Below are positions 19,739 to 29,030 of a DNA stretch of 39,691 nucleotides, one piece after another. A program made the translations under genes and the position numbers. The stretch's first letter is position 1; each line of letters begins with the position of its first letter. Location of the stretch: assembly GCA_014885115.2 (NCBI GenBank), contig WKLE02000487.1, positions 1 to 39,691 on the forward strand. Reading direction: 5' to 3'. The stretch is from Asterionellopsis glacialis (Eukaryota > Bacillariophyta > Plagiogrammaphyceae > Rhaphoneidales > Asterionellopsidaceae). The notes under the pieces were generated by a model. That model did not search any database and was not told where the DNA came from. It worked only from the letters and a program-made list of their open reading frames with translations.

Positions 19739-20749
19739 ATGACGGATAGCAAGATAGTACGAAAATCATGTGCTTCTTTCGTAGTCTGGGGTACATTGGC
19801 TTCATGGATGTCAACAGGTGCTGATGCCTTTGTTGTGAAACCACCAACTGGAATTTCTGCATTCAATAGCAATAGTATCATCGGAAGGGATTCTTCTGCT
19901 TTATCTATGGCACAAAGAAGAGGTCGTCCTAAGGGTCCGTTGCGTACAATTGAGGTTAAACCTACCATGAACGATGAAATCACGTACAAAGAAATTCGTG
20001 TGGTAACTCCAAATCCCAAGGGAGGCAAGGATGAACCTCTTGGTATCATGAGCAAGGCTGATGCACTTGGCAAAGCAAAGGATATGGGTGGGTTAGATTT
20101 GATTCTTATCAATGAAAACTCAGACCCTCCTGTATGTAAGATTGTAGATTACAGTAAATACCGTTACATGAAGGAAAAGCAAGCCAAGGAAAAGAAGAAG
20201 AATTCCAAGGGGACAGAAATTAAGGAGGTGAAAATGTCTTACAAGATTGATGTGCATGACTACGGTGTCCGTAAAAAGAGCGCTACGAAGTTTTTGAACC
20301 AGGGTAATCGTGTCAAGGTCACAATTATGTTCCGTGGCCGTGAGGTACAGCATGACAAATTGGGTTTTGAGTTAATTGACAAATTAGCGCAAGACCTTGA
20401 CAAGCTTGCAACCAAGGAGGGTAAGCCCGTGAGAGAGGGACGCAACCTTTCTGTAATCTTAACTCCCCGACCTGAGGTTGTGAAATCTATCAACGATGCA
20501 AAGCGTAAGGAGGAAAAGGCCAAGAAGAAGGCGGCCGAAGAGAGAAAAATGAAGAAGGCTGCTTCTACTGGTATTCCAGAATTGGATGGATTGGAAGATG
20601 AATTGGCAGAACCAGAAATTGATCTGAATGCTGTCGCTGCAGCTCTTGAAAAGAACAAGGATGATGATGGAGATGGTGACGAAGATCTAGCATCTTCCCT
20701 AGATGATCTCTTGGGAGGGGATGACCTTACTGACGATCTCTTTGCTTAA
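19739..20749 (+). CDS. infC: Plastid translation initiation factor IF-3
   Basis: Bacterial-type IF-3 that keeps the 30S subunit free and proofreads initiator tRNA, here nuclear-encoded for the plastid. 336 residues from the ATG at 19739; an in-frame extension to 19712 has no ATG. Residues 1-31 form a signal peptide ending STGADAFVVKPP, the diatom-type bipartite plastid motif with F after cleavage. The IF-3 N-domain spans about 77-150 (MNDEITYKEIRVV, GIMSKADALGKAKDMGGLDL, PPVCKIVDYSKYRY) and the C-domain about 160-245 (EIKEVKMSYKID, HDYGVRKKSATKFLNQGNRVKV, MFRGREVQH). The last 90 residues are a lysine-rich helix and an acidic tail (DDDGDGDEDLASSLDDLLGG), an extension beyond bacterial IF-3 of a kind also seen in some organellar IF-3 proteins. 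Identity and targeting are both strong. Confidence 0.95.
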   Translation: MTDSKIVRKSCASFVVWGTLASWMSTGADAFVVKPPTGISAFNSNSIIGRDSSALSMAQRRGRPKGPLRTIEVKPTMNDEITYKEIRVVTPNPKGGKDEPLGIMSKADALGKAKDMGGLDLILINENSDPPVCKIVDYSKYRYMKEKQAKEKKKNSKGTEIKEVKMSYKIDVHDYGVRKKSATKFLNQGNRVKVTIMFRGREVQHDKLGFELIDKLAQDLDKLATKEGKPVREGRNLSVILTPRPEVVKSINDAKRKEEKAKKKAAEERKMKKAASTGIPELDGLEDELAEPEIDLNAVAAALEKNKDDDGDGDEDLASSLDDLLGGDDLTDDLFA

Positions 20750-21715
20750 AAAAAGAGCGGATGAAACAATCGAATTTGTTACTTTCGCAATTCAACACTA
20801 CGTATAGCAGCATAAAAGGCAAAATGCGCAAACACTACAAAGGGAATCTTTCTAGACTAGAGAGTACCCCCCTTTTAAAATACAAATGTAACAAGTTTTT
20901 TTGCATATTGAATAGGTGTCATCAAACGTGCTTGTTTCGCTCTCTTGTTTGTTTTCATTTTTCACTTCAGCCCCTGTGTAGCAATGCCTGATTTAAGTGT
21001 CCATCGAAGTTGATTACTATTTATTATATCTTTCAAATGATGGAAAAAAATGTCCTGCCCATTACTTGCCTTCATGTTACTTCATGTTATGGTTTCCTTC
21101 GGGATGTCGAAAGACGATTTCCAGGAATTAAAATCGATCTCACTAGTCTACGTAGGTCCTAACCCTTTGACTAGCTGTTGTGGAGAAAGTGTTATACACA
21201 GCTTTCCGTCTAGTCCTACTTACTACCGTACGAGTAAGCAGTCAATGGAGGGGGGAGGTTGGACAGTACTTAAGAAGAGAGAGACTGAAAAGTGAAAGAA
21301 TCGAGAGAAAGATAAGGTTTCCATCATTATATTGAATGTCAAATCGTAGATTGGTTTGGCATTTTTACGATTGATATAGTTTACGCCAGATCATTCCCAG
21401 AGTGGGCGCTAGCAAATAATATTATTTGTGGTGATGCCTTTCCGATATAAAAAATCATCGAATGCATCCCTCAAATGATGAAGGGTGTTTTGCATTTCAA
21501 ATTTTTACCTGTATTTGTTAGGGTTTATGACGTCTTTTATTATTCTTTTTTGTTATTCTCTTTTCGTTTTTTTTCTCTCTCTTTAGATCTTCTTTATTTC
21601 ATTTTCTTGTCTTTCTTTATATCTCTTCATTTGCTTTATGTATCTATTTCCCTTTCATGCTATGCTTGTCAAAGTAAGTTGTTGTGCGCGTTACCGCTGC
21701 ACAAAAACAACACCT
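20750..21715. other. Convergent intergenic region, no gene seen
   Basis: Nearly 1 kb between the 3' ends of IF-3 (+) and the coiled-coil gene (-). The part 21525-21670 is a pyrimidine-rich, T-dominated tract that gives a long but meaningless open frame of F, L and S. I recognise no RNA gene. Confidence 0.5.
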
Positions 21716-22456
21716 CTAATTCAACATTGACCAGAAAACATTTGTAATGCTAGCAATGCCACCACCTTGTGCTGCACTTACTTCATGAAGGTCAGCTTGA
21801 CATTGCATCAAGGTTGAGCTGACAATCTGGAGTTCTTCCACCTTGGTCATCACTTCAGCCTTAGTCTCGCAAAGTTCGTTATCGAGATCAGAACATTCCA
21901 GATACACTTCAGCAAGTTCTTCTTCAGCAGTGAACAATTCAGCCTTGGTATTCACAAGTTCCTTTTCTTTTTCAACTAAGGTTTGTTGTAATTCATCAAG
22001 TACATTTTGCATCTTGTCAATCTCCTGTTGCTTTTCTGCCAATTCTCTCATATGATTCAATTCATTAATCATGAGCTCTTGTTCGGTGAAAATAAATTTT
22101 GATATCTTTTCAGCCTTGGGAGAGCACGTCGGGATGGCGTCCTCTTGAACGAATTCTTCGTCTAATAATGGATCGGCGTCCAAGACCGCTATTTCTTTGG
22201 AGGCACCAGAAGACGTCGTTTGAGTTGTTTCGTATGTAGATGTCGAAACACCAAGATCATTTTCAAACTGGCTCTCTTGAGACAAAGTCAACGTCAAAGC
22301 AGGTGCAAGAGGAGGTGTTTCTTGAACAGTGTTGCTCTTGATACTCTTACTTTTCTTTGACTTTTTACGAAAGATCGAACGAATCTTTCTGTTCTTCTTT
22401 TCAGAAGAAATACCTTCCTTACGAGTGCGACGTGTAATATTGAATTGACGTAACAT
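21716..22456 (-). CDS. Coiled-coil protein of unknown function
   Basis: A 246-residue single-exon gene; the first true ATG in frame is at 22456 (an upstream extension has only TTG). The N-terminus is very basic (MLRQFNITRRTRKEG, KKNRKIRSIFRKKSKKSKS), which could be a nucleolar or mitochondrial-type signal. Residues 45-115 are S/T-rich and disordered. Residues 122-232 form a continuous acidic coiled coil with heptad spacing (EQELMINELNHMRELAEKQQ, LDELQQTLVEKEKELVNTKA). The end, GGGIASITNVFWSMLN, is hydrophobic. No family is recognised. It probably dimerises and acts as a scaffold. Confidence 0.75.
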   Translation of the reverse strand: MLRQFNITRRTRKEGISSEKKNRKIRSIFRKKSKKSKSIKSNTVQETPPLAPALTLTLSQESQFENDLGVSTSTYETTQTTSSGASKEIAVLDADPLLDEEFVQEDAIPTCSPKAEKISKFIFTEQELMINELNHMRELAEKQQEIDKMQNVLDELQQTLVEKEKELVNTKAELFTAEEELAEVYLECSDLDNELCETKAEVMTKVEELQIVSSTLMQCQADLHEVSAAQGGGIASITNVFWSMLN

Positions 22457-22890
22457 GATTTTTTCGATTGAGAAGTTGTATCTGTGGAAGTAAGGTTGAT
22501 GGACCAAGAATGAATGTGCGTCTTTATGTTTTCTAATTGTAATATTATGTGAGGTATTCTTTTTGATAGGATAACAGTATTTTCAAAAATAAATCTCTCT
22601 AAAAAATCAAATAAATGTGAATCCGAACCCGAATACTTTCGCCGAAACAAACATTGAAACGGATACACATGGTAACGGAAGATTATCATCTTCTCTAGAA
22701 ATTTTCTCATTGTGTACCCTTAAGTAAATATAAACAACTAACTAAGTACGTAGAGGGTACTGTAGAAACGATAATAAGATTGAAATTTCCATAGAGGGTA
22801 CGTTTGGGATGTTTCAATACAGTACCAGGTATTCGCGTTGTGTGCATCTCATGCTTTCCGCTCATCACATCATGACAGCAGACATACCGG

Positions 22891-23222
22891 TACCTTTCGG
22901 GTGAAATGAAATCCCACCTACCATGCTTTTGGCCGTAGAAACCTTAAATAAAGCCTCGTATGTTAAGGTNNNNNNNNNNNNNNNNNNNNNNNNNNNNNNN
23001 NNNNNNNNNNNNNNNNNNNNNNNNNNNNNNNNNNNNNNNNNNNNNNNNNNNNNNNNNNNNNNNNNNNNNNNNNNNNNNNNNNNNNNNNNNNNNNNNNNNN
23101 NNNNNNNNNNNNNNNNNNNNNNNNNNNNNNNNNNNNNNNNNTTACTGGATCGAACACAATTGTTACATACGCTTATGATACAGATCTCTTGGTAGGCGGA
23201 ATCTCATTTCACCCGAAAGGTA
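22891..23222. mobile_element. MITE-like element with 33-bp terminal inverted repeats
   Basis: The left arm 22891-22923 starts TACCTTTCGGGTGAAATG; the right arm 23190-23222 is its reverse complement with about three mismatches in 33 (AAATCCCAC versus GATTCCGCC in the centre). The element is about 330 bp as assembled, most of its interior being the N gap. No coding sequence is visible. No clear target-site duplication is seen. It fits a short non-autonomous DNA transposon or fold-back element. Confidence 0.7.
22970..23141. other. Assembly gap (run of N)
   Basis: 172 unknown bases inside the inverted-repeat element. The true length may differ. Strong hairpin formation by the flanking arms could have caused the gap. 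Confidence 0.99.
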
Positions 23223-23511
23223 GGACCCAATCTGGTACCTCTAGTACCAGGTACCTGATACGGTACCTGTACCTGGTACCTGGTAGATGATACCAAGGTA
23301 CTGTACCTGGCACATGCGTACAAGTACCAGGTACCAGTACCCATGATAAAAAAAGGAAAGAGAAGTGCTGGAGCTTTAGGTTTTCTTCTGGAGGAAAATC
23401 TCCCTCCAACGTACCTGGCGGTACCAGGTACGCAATATTATTATGTTTTTCAACCATACCAGGTACTGAATTTTCTACCTGAAACATGTACTGTACCTGG
23501 TACCATATCAG
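23222..23511. repeat. Dense cluster of CCAGGTACCTGG palindromes
   Basis: Within 290 bp the motif GTACCTGGTAC or its reverse complement GTACCAGGTAC occurs about ten times, whole or as half-sites (for example near 23247, 23272, 23321, 23423, 23457 and 23496). The copies are not evenly spaced and lie in both orientations. The cluster starts directly after the right arm of the neighbouring element. Confidence 0.8.
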
Positions 23512-23931
23512 GTCGGAAACCAACCGCAGATTTCAATCGTTATTGATGTCACCTTTACTTACTAGCGGAGACATGTTTTCTCCCACTCTCTCGTGACTTG
23601 GTTCATGTCTTCCTTCCTCTTGTTCGGCGGATGTCTGGCCTTGGGATTCCTTCGCTCTAGACACAGCGCACGGGCGCCGTGAATAATCATCGAATGCAGC
23701 TGCAAGCCATCACTTTTAGATTAGCTCCATATTTATCAGCATTTACTAACCATATTTGTCATCTACCACCGTTGACCATCGGACTTTTATCAGCAATCGC
23801 ATACACGTTGGGGTGGCCCCAGACAAGCAAAGCTAATATTGATCACAGGCTTTGAGCCTTCGATTCGTTTTGAATGAGACTGGGCGAAGTATTCATCTCT
23901 CTCTCTCTAGAGAATTGTTTGTATTCGGCAA

Positions 23932-25886
23932 ATGACAAGCACTTCAAACCGCAATGATTGGGTTCCGCTCGCTCTATTTGCAACAACCTCATTTATTTTC
24001 GCTACATTTTCAGATGTATTATTTGCAAATAATAATATAGAAAAGGACGCAAAAGGTGAAACTGATTCAGACAGTGACTGTGACGATGTAGCTTATGGAA
24101 ATCTAAGTTTCCGACAAATTTACAGTTTGAGACGTCGAAGAGATCGACTAAGTTTCGATGGCATGACTAGTGCACGTTTCGAGCAACACATCGAACCGCC
24201 AGAAGAAGATGACGAAGAAAAATCAAGTAGTCATAGCTTTTCTGGCCTCGCACGCAGAGGAAAAAATGAAACAAGCATGATTGATACATCGGCCACTACT
24301 CGAACTGATGAGGCATCACGATTGCAATCACTTTCCACCTCGGCGTCTCTCTCAACTACTAAATTGTCTTCTGAACAGCCGGCAAATTTAGAAGAAGAAT
24401 TTACACCAAAGAATCGGAATTGGGATCACTTTGAACCCTACAATAAAGAAGATATTCAAGATGGAAGTATACAGCAATCTTATGCAAGCGACGAGGATAG
24501 TGACCAATCACCAGAGGAAAGTTTTGTTTGGACATCACGGCAACGGCGATTTGAAAGATCGAATCATAACTTACCAGAGGGAGAAATTCCATCTAACGCA
24601 TCTAGTACATGGGCAAGATTTCGTTCTCAAATTAGTCGCCATTTATCAAACGGATATGCTTCTACCGAATCGGACGATAATTCCAGAGAAGGTGGCTCCT
24701 TGCCTAACCTGGAAGAGAAAGATAGATATGAATTTGGAGATAATGCCAATGCTGGAGATGAGGCCGATGCCTTTTTGCAAAGTCGACAACGAAACCTATC
24801 GCGCAAAAAACCAAGGCCTATCCGGAATAGGTCTGAGTCATTGCCAGATATGCTCTCTTTTGAAAAGGCCACCAAAAAGAACGAGATTGCCCAGTACAAT
24901 GCTCGTATTATGCCACACAAAGTCATCATGGTCCGACACGGTCAATCAGAGGGTAGTAAGTGTACCTCTCTGCCTTTTATAAACTCTAACCTCGTCTCAC
25001 CAACCACACCAAATTTCATAAAATCTAACATTTCCTGTCTCTATGATGACTCCTTACGAAATAACATTAATAAGATGTCAATGAATCTCTTTACGCCACA
25101 ACACCTGATAATGCTATGAGAATAACGCAACTTGGATGGGAACAGGCTCGTATGGCAGGCAAAGCCTTACGTAAAGAAATTTTAGCTAGTAACAACGAAC
25201 CTGTCCATTTCATTGTGTCTCCATATGTGCGGACGGTAGAAACCTTTCATGGTATTGTATCGGCTTGGTGCGACCCACACGAGTTTGACTATATCGAAGA
25301 CCGGAGCGAACGAATCAAGGCTTGGTATGGTCGTTTGTTAGAAATGGGATTGACTTGGCATGAAGATCCTCGCATTCGAGAACAGGACTTTGGAAATTAT
25401 CAAGACCCAGGAACCATCAAACGATGCAAAAAAGAACGAGAAAAATTTGGTTCGTTTTTCTACAGATTCCCCCATGGTGAATCAGCATCTGATGTGTTTG
25501 ACCGAGTGTCTACCTTTTTAGATTCCTTGTGGCGTAGCTTTGACTCTCGTACATCTCGAAATTATGTATTGATTACTCATGGTATTTCTGTACGAGTATT
25601 TTTAGCACGATACTTTCGCTACACCATTGAACAATTCAGTATGCTTTCTAATCCACGAAATTGTGAAATGGTTATGTTAGGTCATGATGGAGCAGGGAAG
25701 TTACGCCTTCAAGGTAGATGTGAAATCGAACTTAACGAAGAAACGGCAGAGGATGGTAAAGTTGTGAAAAAAGTTTCTGGTTATAGATTTCACAAACGTC
25801 TAAATGTTCTCCCAAAAAAGTACATTCGTAAAGTTATTATCCGCACATCATACGATGATGTAATACCAGACACCAACAGTGACTAA
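23932..25886 (+). CDS. Membrane-anchored phosphoglycerate-mutase-like histidine phosphatase, two exons
   Basis: Histidine phosphatase superfamily, branch of plant and fungal Det1-like proteins. Exon 1 is 23932-24955 and exon 2 is 25075-25886; a 119-nt intron (donor GTAAGT, acceptor ATAAG) splits an asparagine codon. The 611-residue product reads through RHGQSEGN and then SLYATTPDNAMRITQLGWEQA exactly as the family requires. Catalytic histidines are in VRHGQ (about 334) and LITHGIS (about 497); SPYVRTVETFHGI carries the family arginine and EDPRIREQDFGNYQ is branch-specific. The N-terminus has a hydrophobic segment (VPLALFATTSFIFATFSDVLF, residues 11-31) that could anchor it in a membrane, followed by about 290 disordered acidic/serine-rich residues. 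Its substrate is unknown; a phosphatase is more likely than glycolytic mutase. Confidence 0.9.
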
Positions 25887-25910
25887 TAAGTGCATCACTG
25901 TCTGTTGGTG
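25871..25910. repeat. Inverted repeat across the stop codon of the phosphatase-like gene
   Basis: CACCAACAG at 25871-25879 pairs with CTGTTGGTG at 25902-25910, 22-base spacer. It lies at the coding end and could fold in the mRNA 3' end. Confidence 0.6.
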
Positions 25911-25943
25911 CGAGTTCTAAGCTATTTTAAGATCATCTGCGAG

Positions 25944-25969
25944 CATTCTATAACTGCTATTATAGAATG
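25944..25969. terminator. Hairpin between convergent gene ends
   Basis: CATTCTATAA pairs perfectly with TTATAGAATG across a 6-base loop. It lies between the ends of the phosphatase-like gene (+) and the ankyrin gene (-). A role in 3'-end formation is only inferred. Confidence 0.4.
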
Positions 25970-26235
25970 ATTAAACTAAGAACCGCGACAAATGATACAG
26001 CCAACCATACTTCTGTACAAATTAGTTTCTATTGCGTTGGACTGTCGTGCTATGTTGGCCTAATGATACACTTCTTTTTTCCAAAAATGATGCACACGGT
26101 AGATGATTACCGGCTATCCAAACAATTTCAATTTTACAACATAAAAACTGATTTTCTTGGTATTTGATGTTTGCTCTATTAAATTTTTCAAAAATTTTAT
26201 GTGTCTAGTAATGATCCAATTTGTGTCGTTAAAAG

Positions 26236-27030
26236 TTATTGAGGTGTTTCAGGAATGTTTTGTCTCAAGAATTCAACCCATGAATCCCAATGTTCTCTTC
26301 TCGAGTAGTCGAAAGGAGTATGTCCTCGAACATCTTCCGTTAGTAGCATGCTGGGTTCAATCACTGATAGAAGGACTTCCATTACTTCATAATTCGGTGT
26401 AGGTGTCCAACAAGCATCATGAAGTGGTGTGCGACCATAATCATCCTTCACTGTTATGCGGGCCTCGCCTTCGGTAATCAAAAATTGAACCACATCCGGA
26501 AATCCTCGTCGGCATGCCATATGCAATAAACTTTCACCAAATCTATTACAAGCGTTCAGTGATCGTCCTTCCTTCTTCATCCGTCTCAACGTATTGATAT
26601 CGCGATTTCGAATAGCTGATATAACATCGTTATCGTATGCCTCCATTTCTTGTTGTCCAGGTTTAGAAAAAAAGGCACTATGAGCCTTTTCATCTTCAAG
26701 TGACTGCGCACTCACTCGTGACCGAAGGAATGCTACTGGACTTTGAGATAATGGTTTGCTGGCAGAGGACTGTTGTTGCTGTTGGTGTGCTTGTTCCTGC
26801 TTCGTCGACATGGAACTCAGTTGGGGTGTTGAATAATTACGTGGGTGCGTATTTAGAGATGCCTTCCCGGCATAGCTCAGTTGAGGCAGTTGCGGAATGG
26901 ATCGTGCTTTCTTTAGTGGATTTTGATCAAATGCTAATTCATCAGACTTACGCTTTGGTGAATCACACCGTTCTCCTCCAACTACGCAGGAGACGATTGA
27001 TTTGCGACGTGATAGTTCAACAGATGTCAT
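26236..27030 (-). CDS. Ankyrin-repeat protein
   Basis: A 264-residue single-exon gene, ATG at 27030. The C-terminal half carries ankyrin repeats: SLNACNRFGESLLHMACRRG (about 152-171), then ITVKDDYGRTPLHDACW (about 191-207) and LTEDVRGHTPFDYSRREHW (about 230-248). The segment NDVISAIRNRDINTLRRMKKEG before them is the capping repeat. The N-terminal 110 residues are disordered, S/Q-rich and carry small basic clusters (KRKSDEL, LSRRKS). It should act through protein binding; no catalytic domain is present. Similar short ankyrin proteins with this layout form families in diatoms, as far as I recall. It ends about 350 bp from the convergent phosphatase-like gene. Confidence 0.85.
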   Translation of the reverse strand: MTSVELSRRKSIVSCVVGGERCDSPKRKSDELAFDQNPLKKARSIPQLPQLSYAGKASLNTHPRNYSTPQLSSMSTKQEQAHQQQQQSSASKPLSQSPVAFLRSRVSAQSLEDEKAHSAFFSKPGQQEMEAYDNDVISAIRNRDINTLRRMKKEGRSLNACNRFGESLLHMACRRGFPDVVQFLITEGEARITVKDDYGRTPLHDACWTPTPNYEVMEVLLSVIEPSMLLTEDVRGHTPFDYSRREHWDSWVEFLRQNIPETPQ

Positions 27031-28118
27031 GGTTTTTTTCCAGTAGTAACGGCTTTATTATGAGATATGGTGGTCTTGAGCTTGACCGATAACTTCCGGG
27101 AATCGGTGGGAACAACAAAGCGAGAATTCCACGCACTTTGTTTTAAAAAACCTGCTGTGAAGAAGGTTCTTGCGTGGTCAGAAGAATTTGTATCTCACCG
27201 TTGAGCAATAATGTCACAGTATAAATGATTTTGAAAGGCATAATTATTGCAAAATATGTCAGAGATATGAACACGTATGCATTGTGCAAGGAAAAAAGAC
27301 ATAACATCTGCTCATTTTTTCATTCTTTGCATTCTTTGACACTAATTGTCATTTTTCGGCATTGATGTGACATTCAACTTGAATTAGCATTTTTGGATAT
27401 ATAAAAGGACTGCATTATCATAAAACAGGAATGACGTGTTTCCATAAACTTACTCTTACGACAATAGCTCTGCGAATAATAATCTTCAAATTAATTATAA
27501 CAGTTTTAGGATGTCACAGGGTATCAATAAGGCTTAAGAACCAGTTGAGTTTCACCGAAAAGTAGTAAAATTTGTATAAATAGTATGGTTCCCATCAAAT
27601 TATCAGGATCGGTCAGACTTTGCGCTGACATGGCTTAAAAACTATTTTCTGTCGACGTGGCGTTAAAGCTGTACCAATAGTAAACGTACATAAGCGGAAA
27701 ATAATATTGTCAGTCCGATTGATGACGCATTCGTCCTAGTCCTGTAGGAACAACACTATCTATTACAAGGTACTGTTATTTACTGACTAATAGAGGTAGT
27801 ACCAGGTACTACAGTAGTTCTAGAGAGTCCTAGTTTCAGAAGGCAATCGGGATGCTTCTGACAGCTTCATCTTCAAGTTTGGGGCAGATGGAGACCCAAA
27901 ACTGTTGGCTTTCAGTTGGCTTTCTGACGTTTACTCCTTACTAGGACGAGAGAGGTTGAACTGATCTGGACAAGGAGACCCAAGCTCTGGTAGTCCTCTC
28001 TACTCTAGAGGCAGGAATAGGACCTACCTGGTAGTCCTCTAGAGTTTAAGACTGTGCAAGTATTTACTCGTATCTGAATCAGGGCTTGACACAAGCATCA
28101 GGGGTCCTACCGGTGAGT
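27031..28118. other. Intergenic region, boundary of the mobile-element island
   Basis: No gene is seen in 1.1 kb. A clean TATA-box-like GATATATAAAAGG lies at about 27396-27408 on the plus strand, but no gene or recognised small RNA follows. From about 27720 the sequence has short related motifs: TACCAGGTA, TAGTCCTCT and CTCTAGAG, in both orientations. Confidence 0.5.
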
Positions 28119-28503
28119 TTAGCGGGGGTTGAGGCACCAAATGGGGGGTGGACGACGTCCCCTTCGACCTTTCACATTCCACTTGAAACATCCCTGGCAC
28201 CAATACTCCTCCCACCTCTTTTGTACTTTTGATGGTGGCAACTGCACTATCATTTGTTGCTGTTGCTGCTTGTACAAATTGGCAAGCTGAAACTGTACCA
28301 TGGCTTGCACGGGATCAGCTGCAATTTGTGGCATCAAAATGGCCCAGGTCTGGAAGCTGGAAGAATGTGTGATGCCATTGTGGAAGGAGGAGCCAAGATG
28401 TACTCTTGGGCTCCTGCATTCCTTTTCTACTTACCTTTTTCTTCTTGGGTTGTTGTACCACCATTCTGGTGGCTTGGGGTGGTTGTGCTGCTGCCTCAGG
28501 CAC
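28119..28503 (-). pseudogene. Possible spliced Q-rich gene fragment or relic
   Basis: On the minus strand a frame from 28373 or so to 28119 contains QQQQQMIVQLPPSKVQKRWE then CQGCFKWNVKGRRGRRPPP and stops at 28119. Upstream a second frame (to 28503) ends MVVQQPKKKK at a GTAAGT donor (about 28435), and a TTCCAG acceptor occurs near 28355, so the two pieces could be exons joined by an intron of about 85 nt. No convincing start codon region is found upstream. The CXXC-like and basic part may bind nucleic acid. It could be part of a transposon ORF. Confidence 0.3.
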
Positions 28504-28827
28504 AGTTGCACAGGATTATTCGCCCATTTTTTTGCACTGGCACCTGTCGGTAAGTGGGTGTGCACTATGCTGACAACAATTATGAAAAGGGAGTAGAGTT
28601 TGTTTGAGTGGATAAATTATGACCTATTTTAACTAGTCTTAAAAAACACTCACCAATCCACCATTTAATCTTTGGCACCTACTTTTAGTATGGGAGATCC
28701 TATAGCCAACCTACTAGGAGTTCGGTTTTGGTGGAGTTCAGTTTTATTGTGTGAACCGAACTCCCCAAGGCAGCCAATGAATGCCCACCAGATCACCTGT
28801 TTGGTGTCATGATTGGAGAGTTGTACC

Positions 28828-28844
28828 GCCACAGAGTGGCGGCA
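28828..28844. repeat. Perfect short hairpin CCGCCAC-AGA-GTGGCGG
   Basis: Seven-base arms with a three-base loop, near the presumed end of the transposase element. It is one of the few CpG-containing spots of the island. Confidence 0.7.
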
Positions 28845-28931
28845 TGTCATTGTGATGCATCATGCATTTTGTGCTTTGCCCATGATGTCAGTGCGTCTTT
28901 GTACGCGCCGGTTCACTGCACCTGTCTCACC

Positions 28932-29030
28932 CATGATGTCATCACATCACAGTACGTCCATACTACAGTTGATTGACATCATTGTGTGCAAGTTGTACCT
29001 ATTGCATGACTTGCCTACTGCAGTGTGTGG
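28932..29030. repeat. Copy B of the transposon-end repeat
   Basis: Aligns with bases 21-109 of the window in the same orientation. At most CpG sites of copy A this copy reads TG or CA (for example CATGACGTCATC versus CATGATGTCATC). Its inner inverted repeat GCAAGT...ACTTGC matches the GCGAGT...ACTCGC of copy A. It overlaps the 3' end of the transposase pseudogene. Confidence 0.65.

Larger units (their letters stand above)
22457..23931. other. Repeat-rich intergenic region containing an assembly gap
   Basis: About 1.5 kb between the divergent coiled-coil and phosphatase-like genes. It holds a short inverted-repeat element around the N run, a dense cluster of TACCAGGTACCTGGTA motifs, and CpG-containing unique sequence from about 23530 to the next start, with a CT tract at 23896-23908. 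No gene is supported. Confidence 0.6.

Noticed and set aside
21475..21747. Hydrophobic frame that looks like membrane spans
   Set aside because: It is caused by a T/C-rich tract between convergent gene ends; no start context or homology.
22457..22507. Upstream extension of the coiled-coil protein
   Set aside because: It would need a TTG start; the first ATG is at 22456.
22923..23195. Open frames through the N run
   Set aside because: They are artefacts of unknown bases.
28254..28596. Plus-strand frames over the Q-rich relic
   Set aside because: They are antisense to a frame bounded by good splice signals, and have only L/W/C-rich content.
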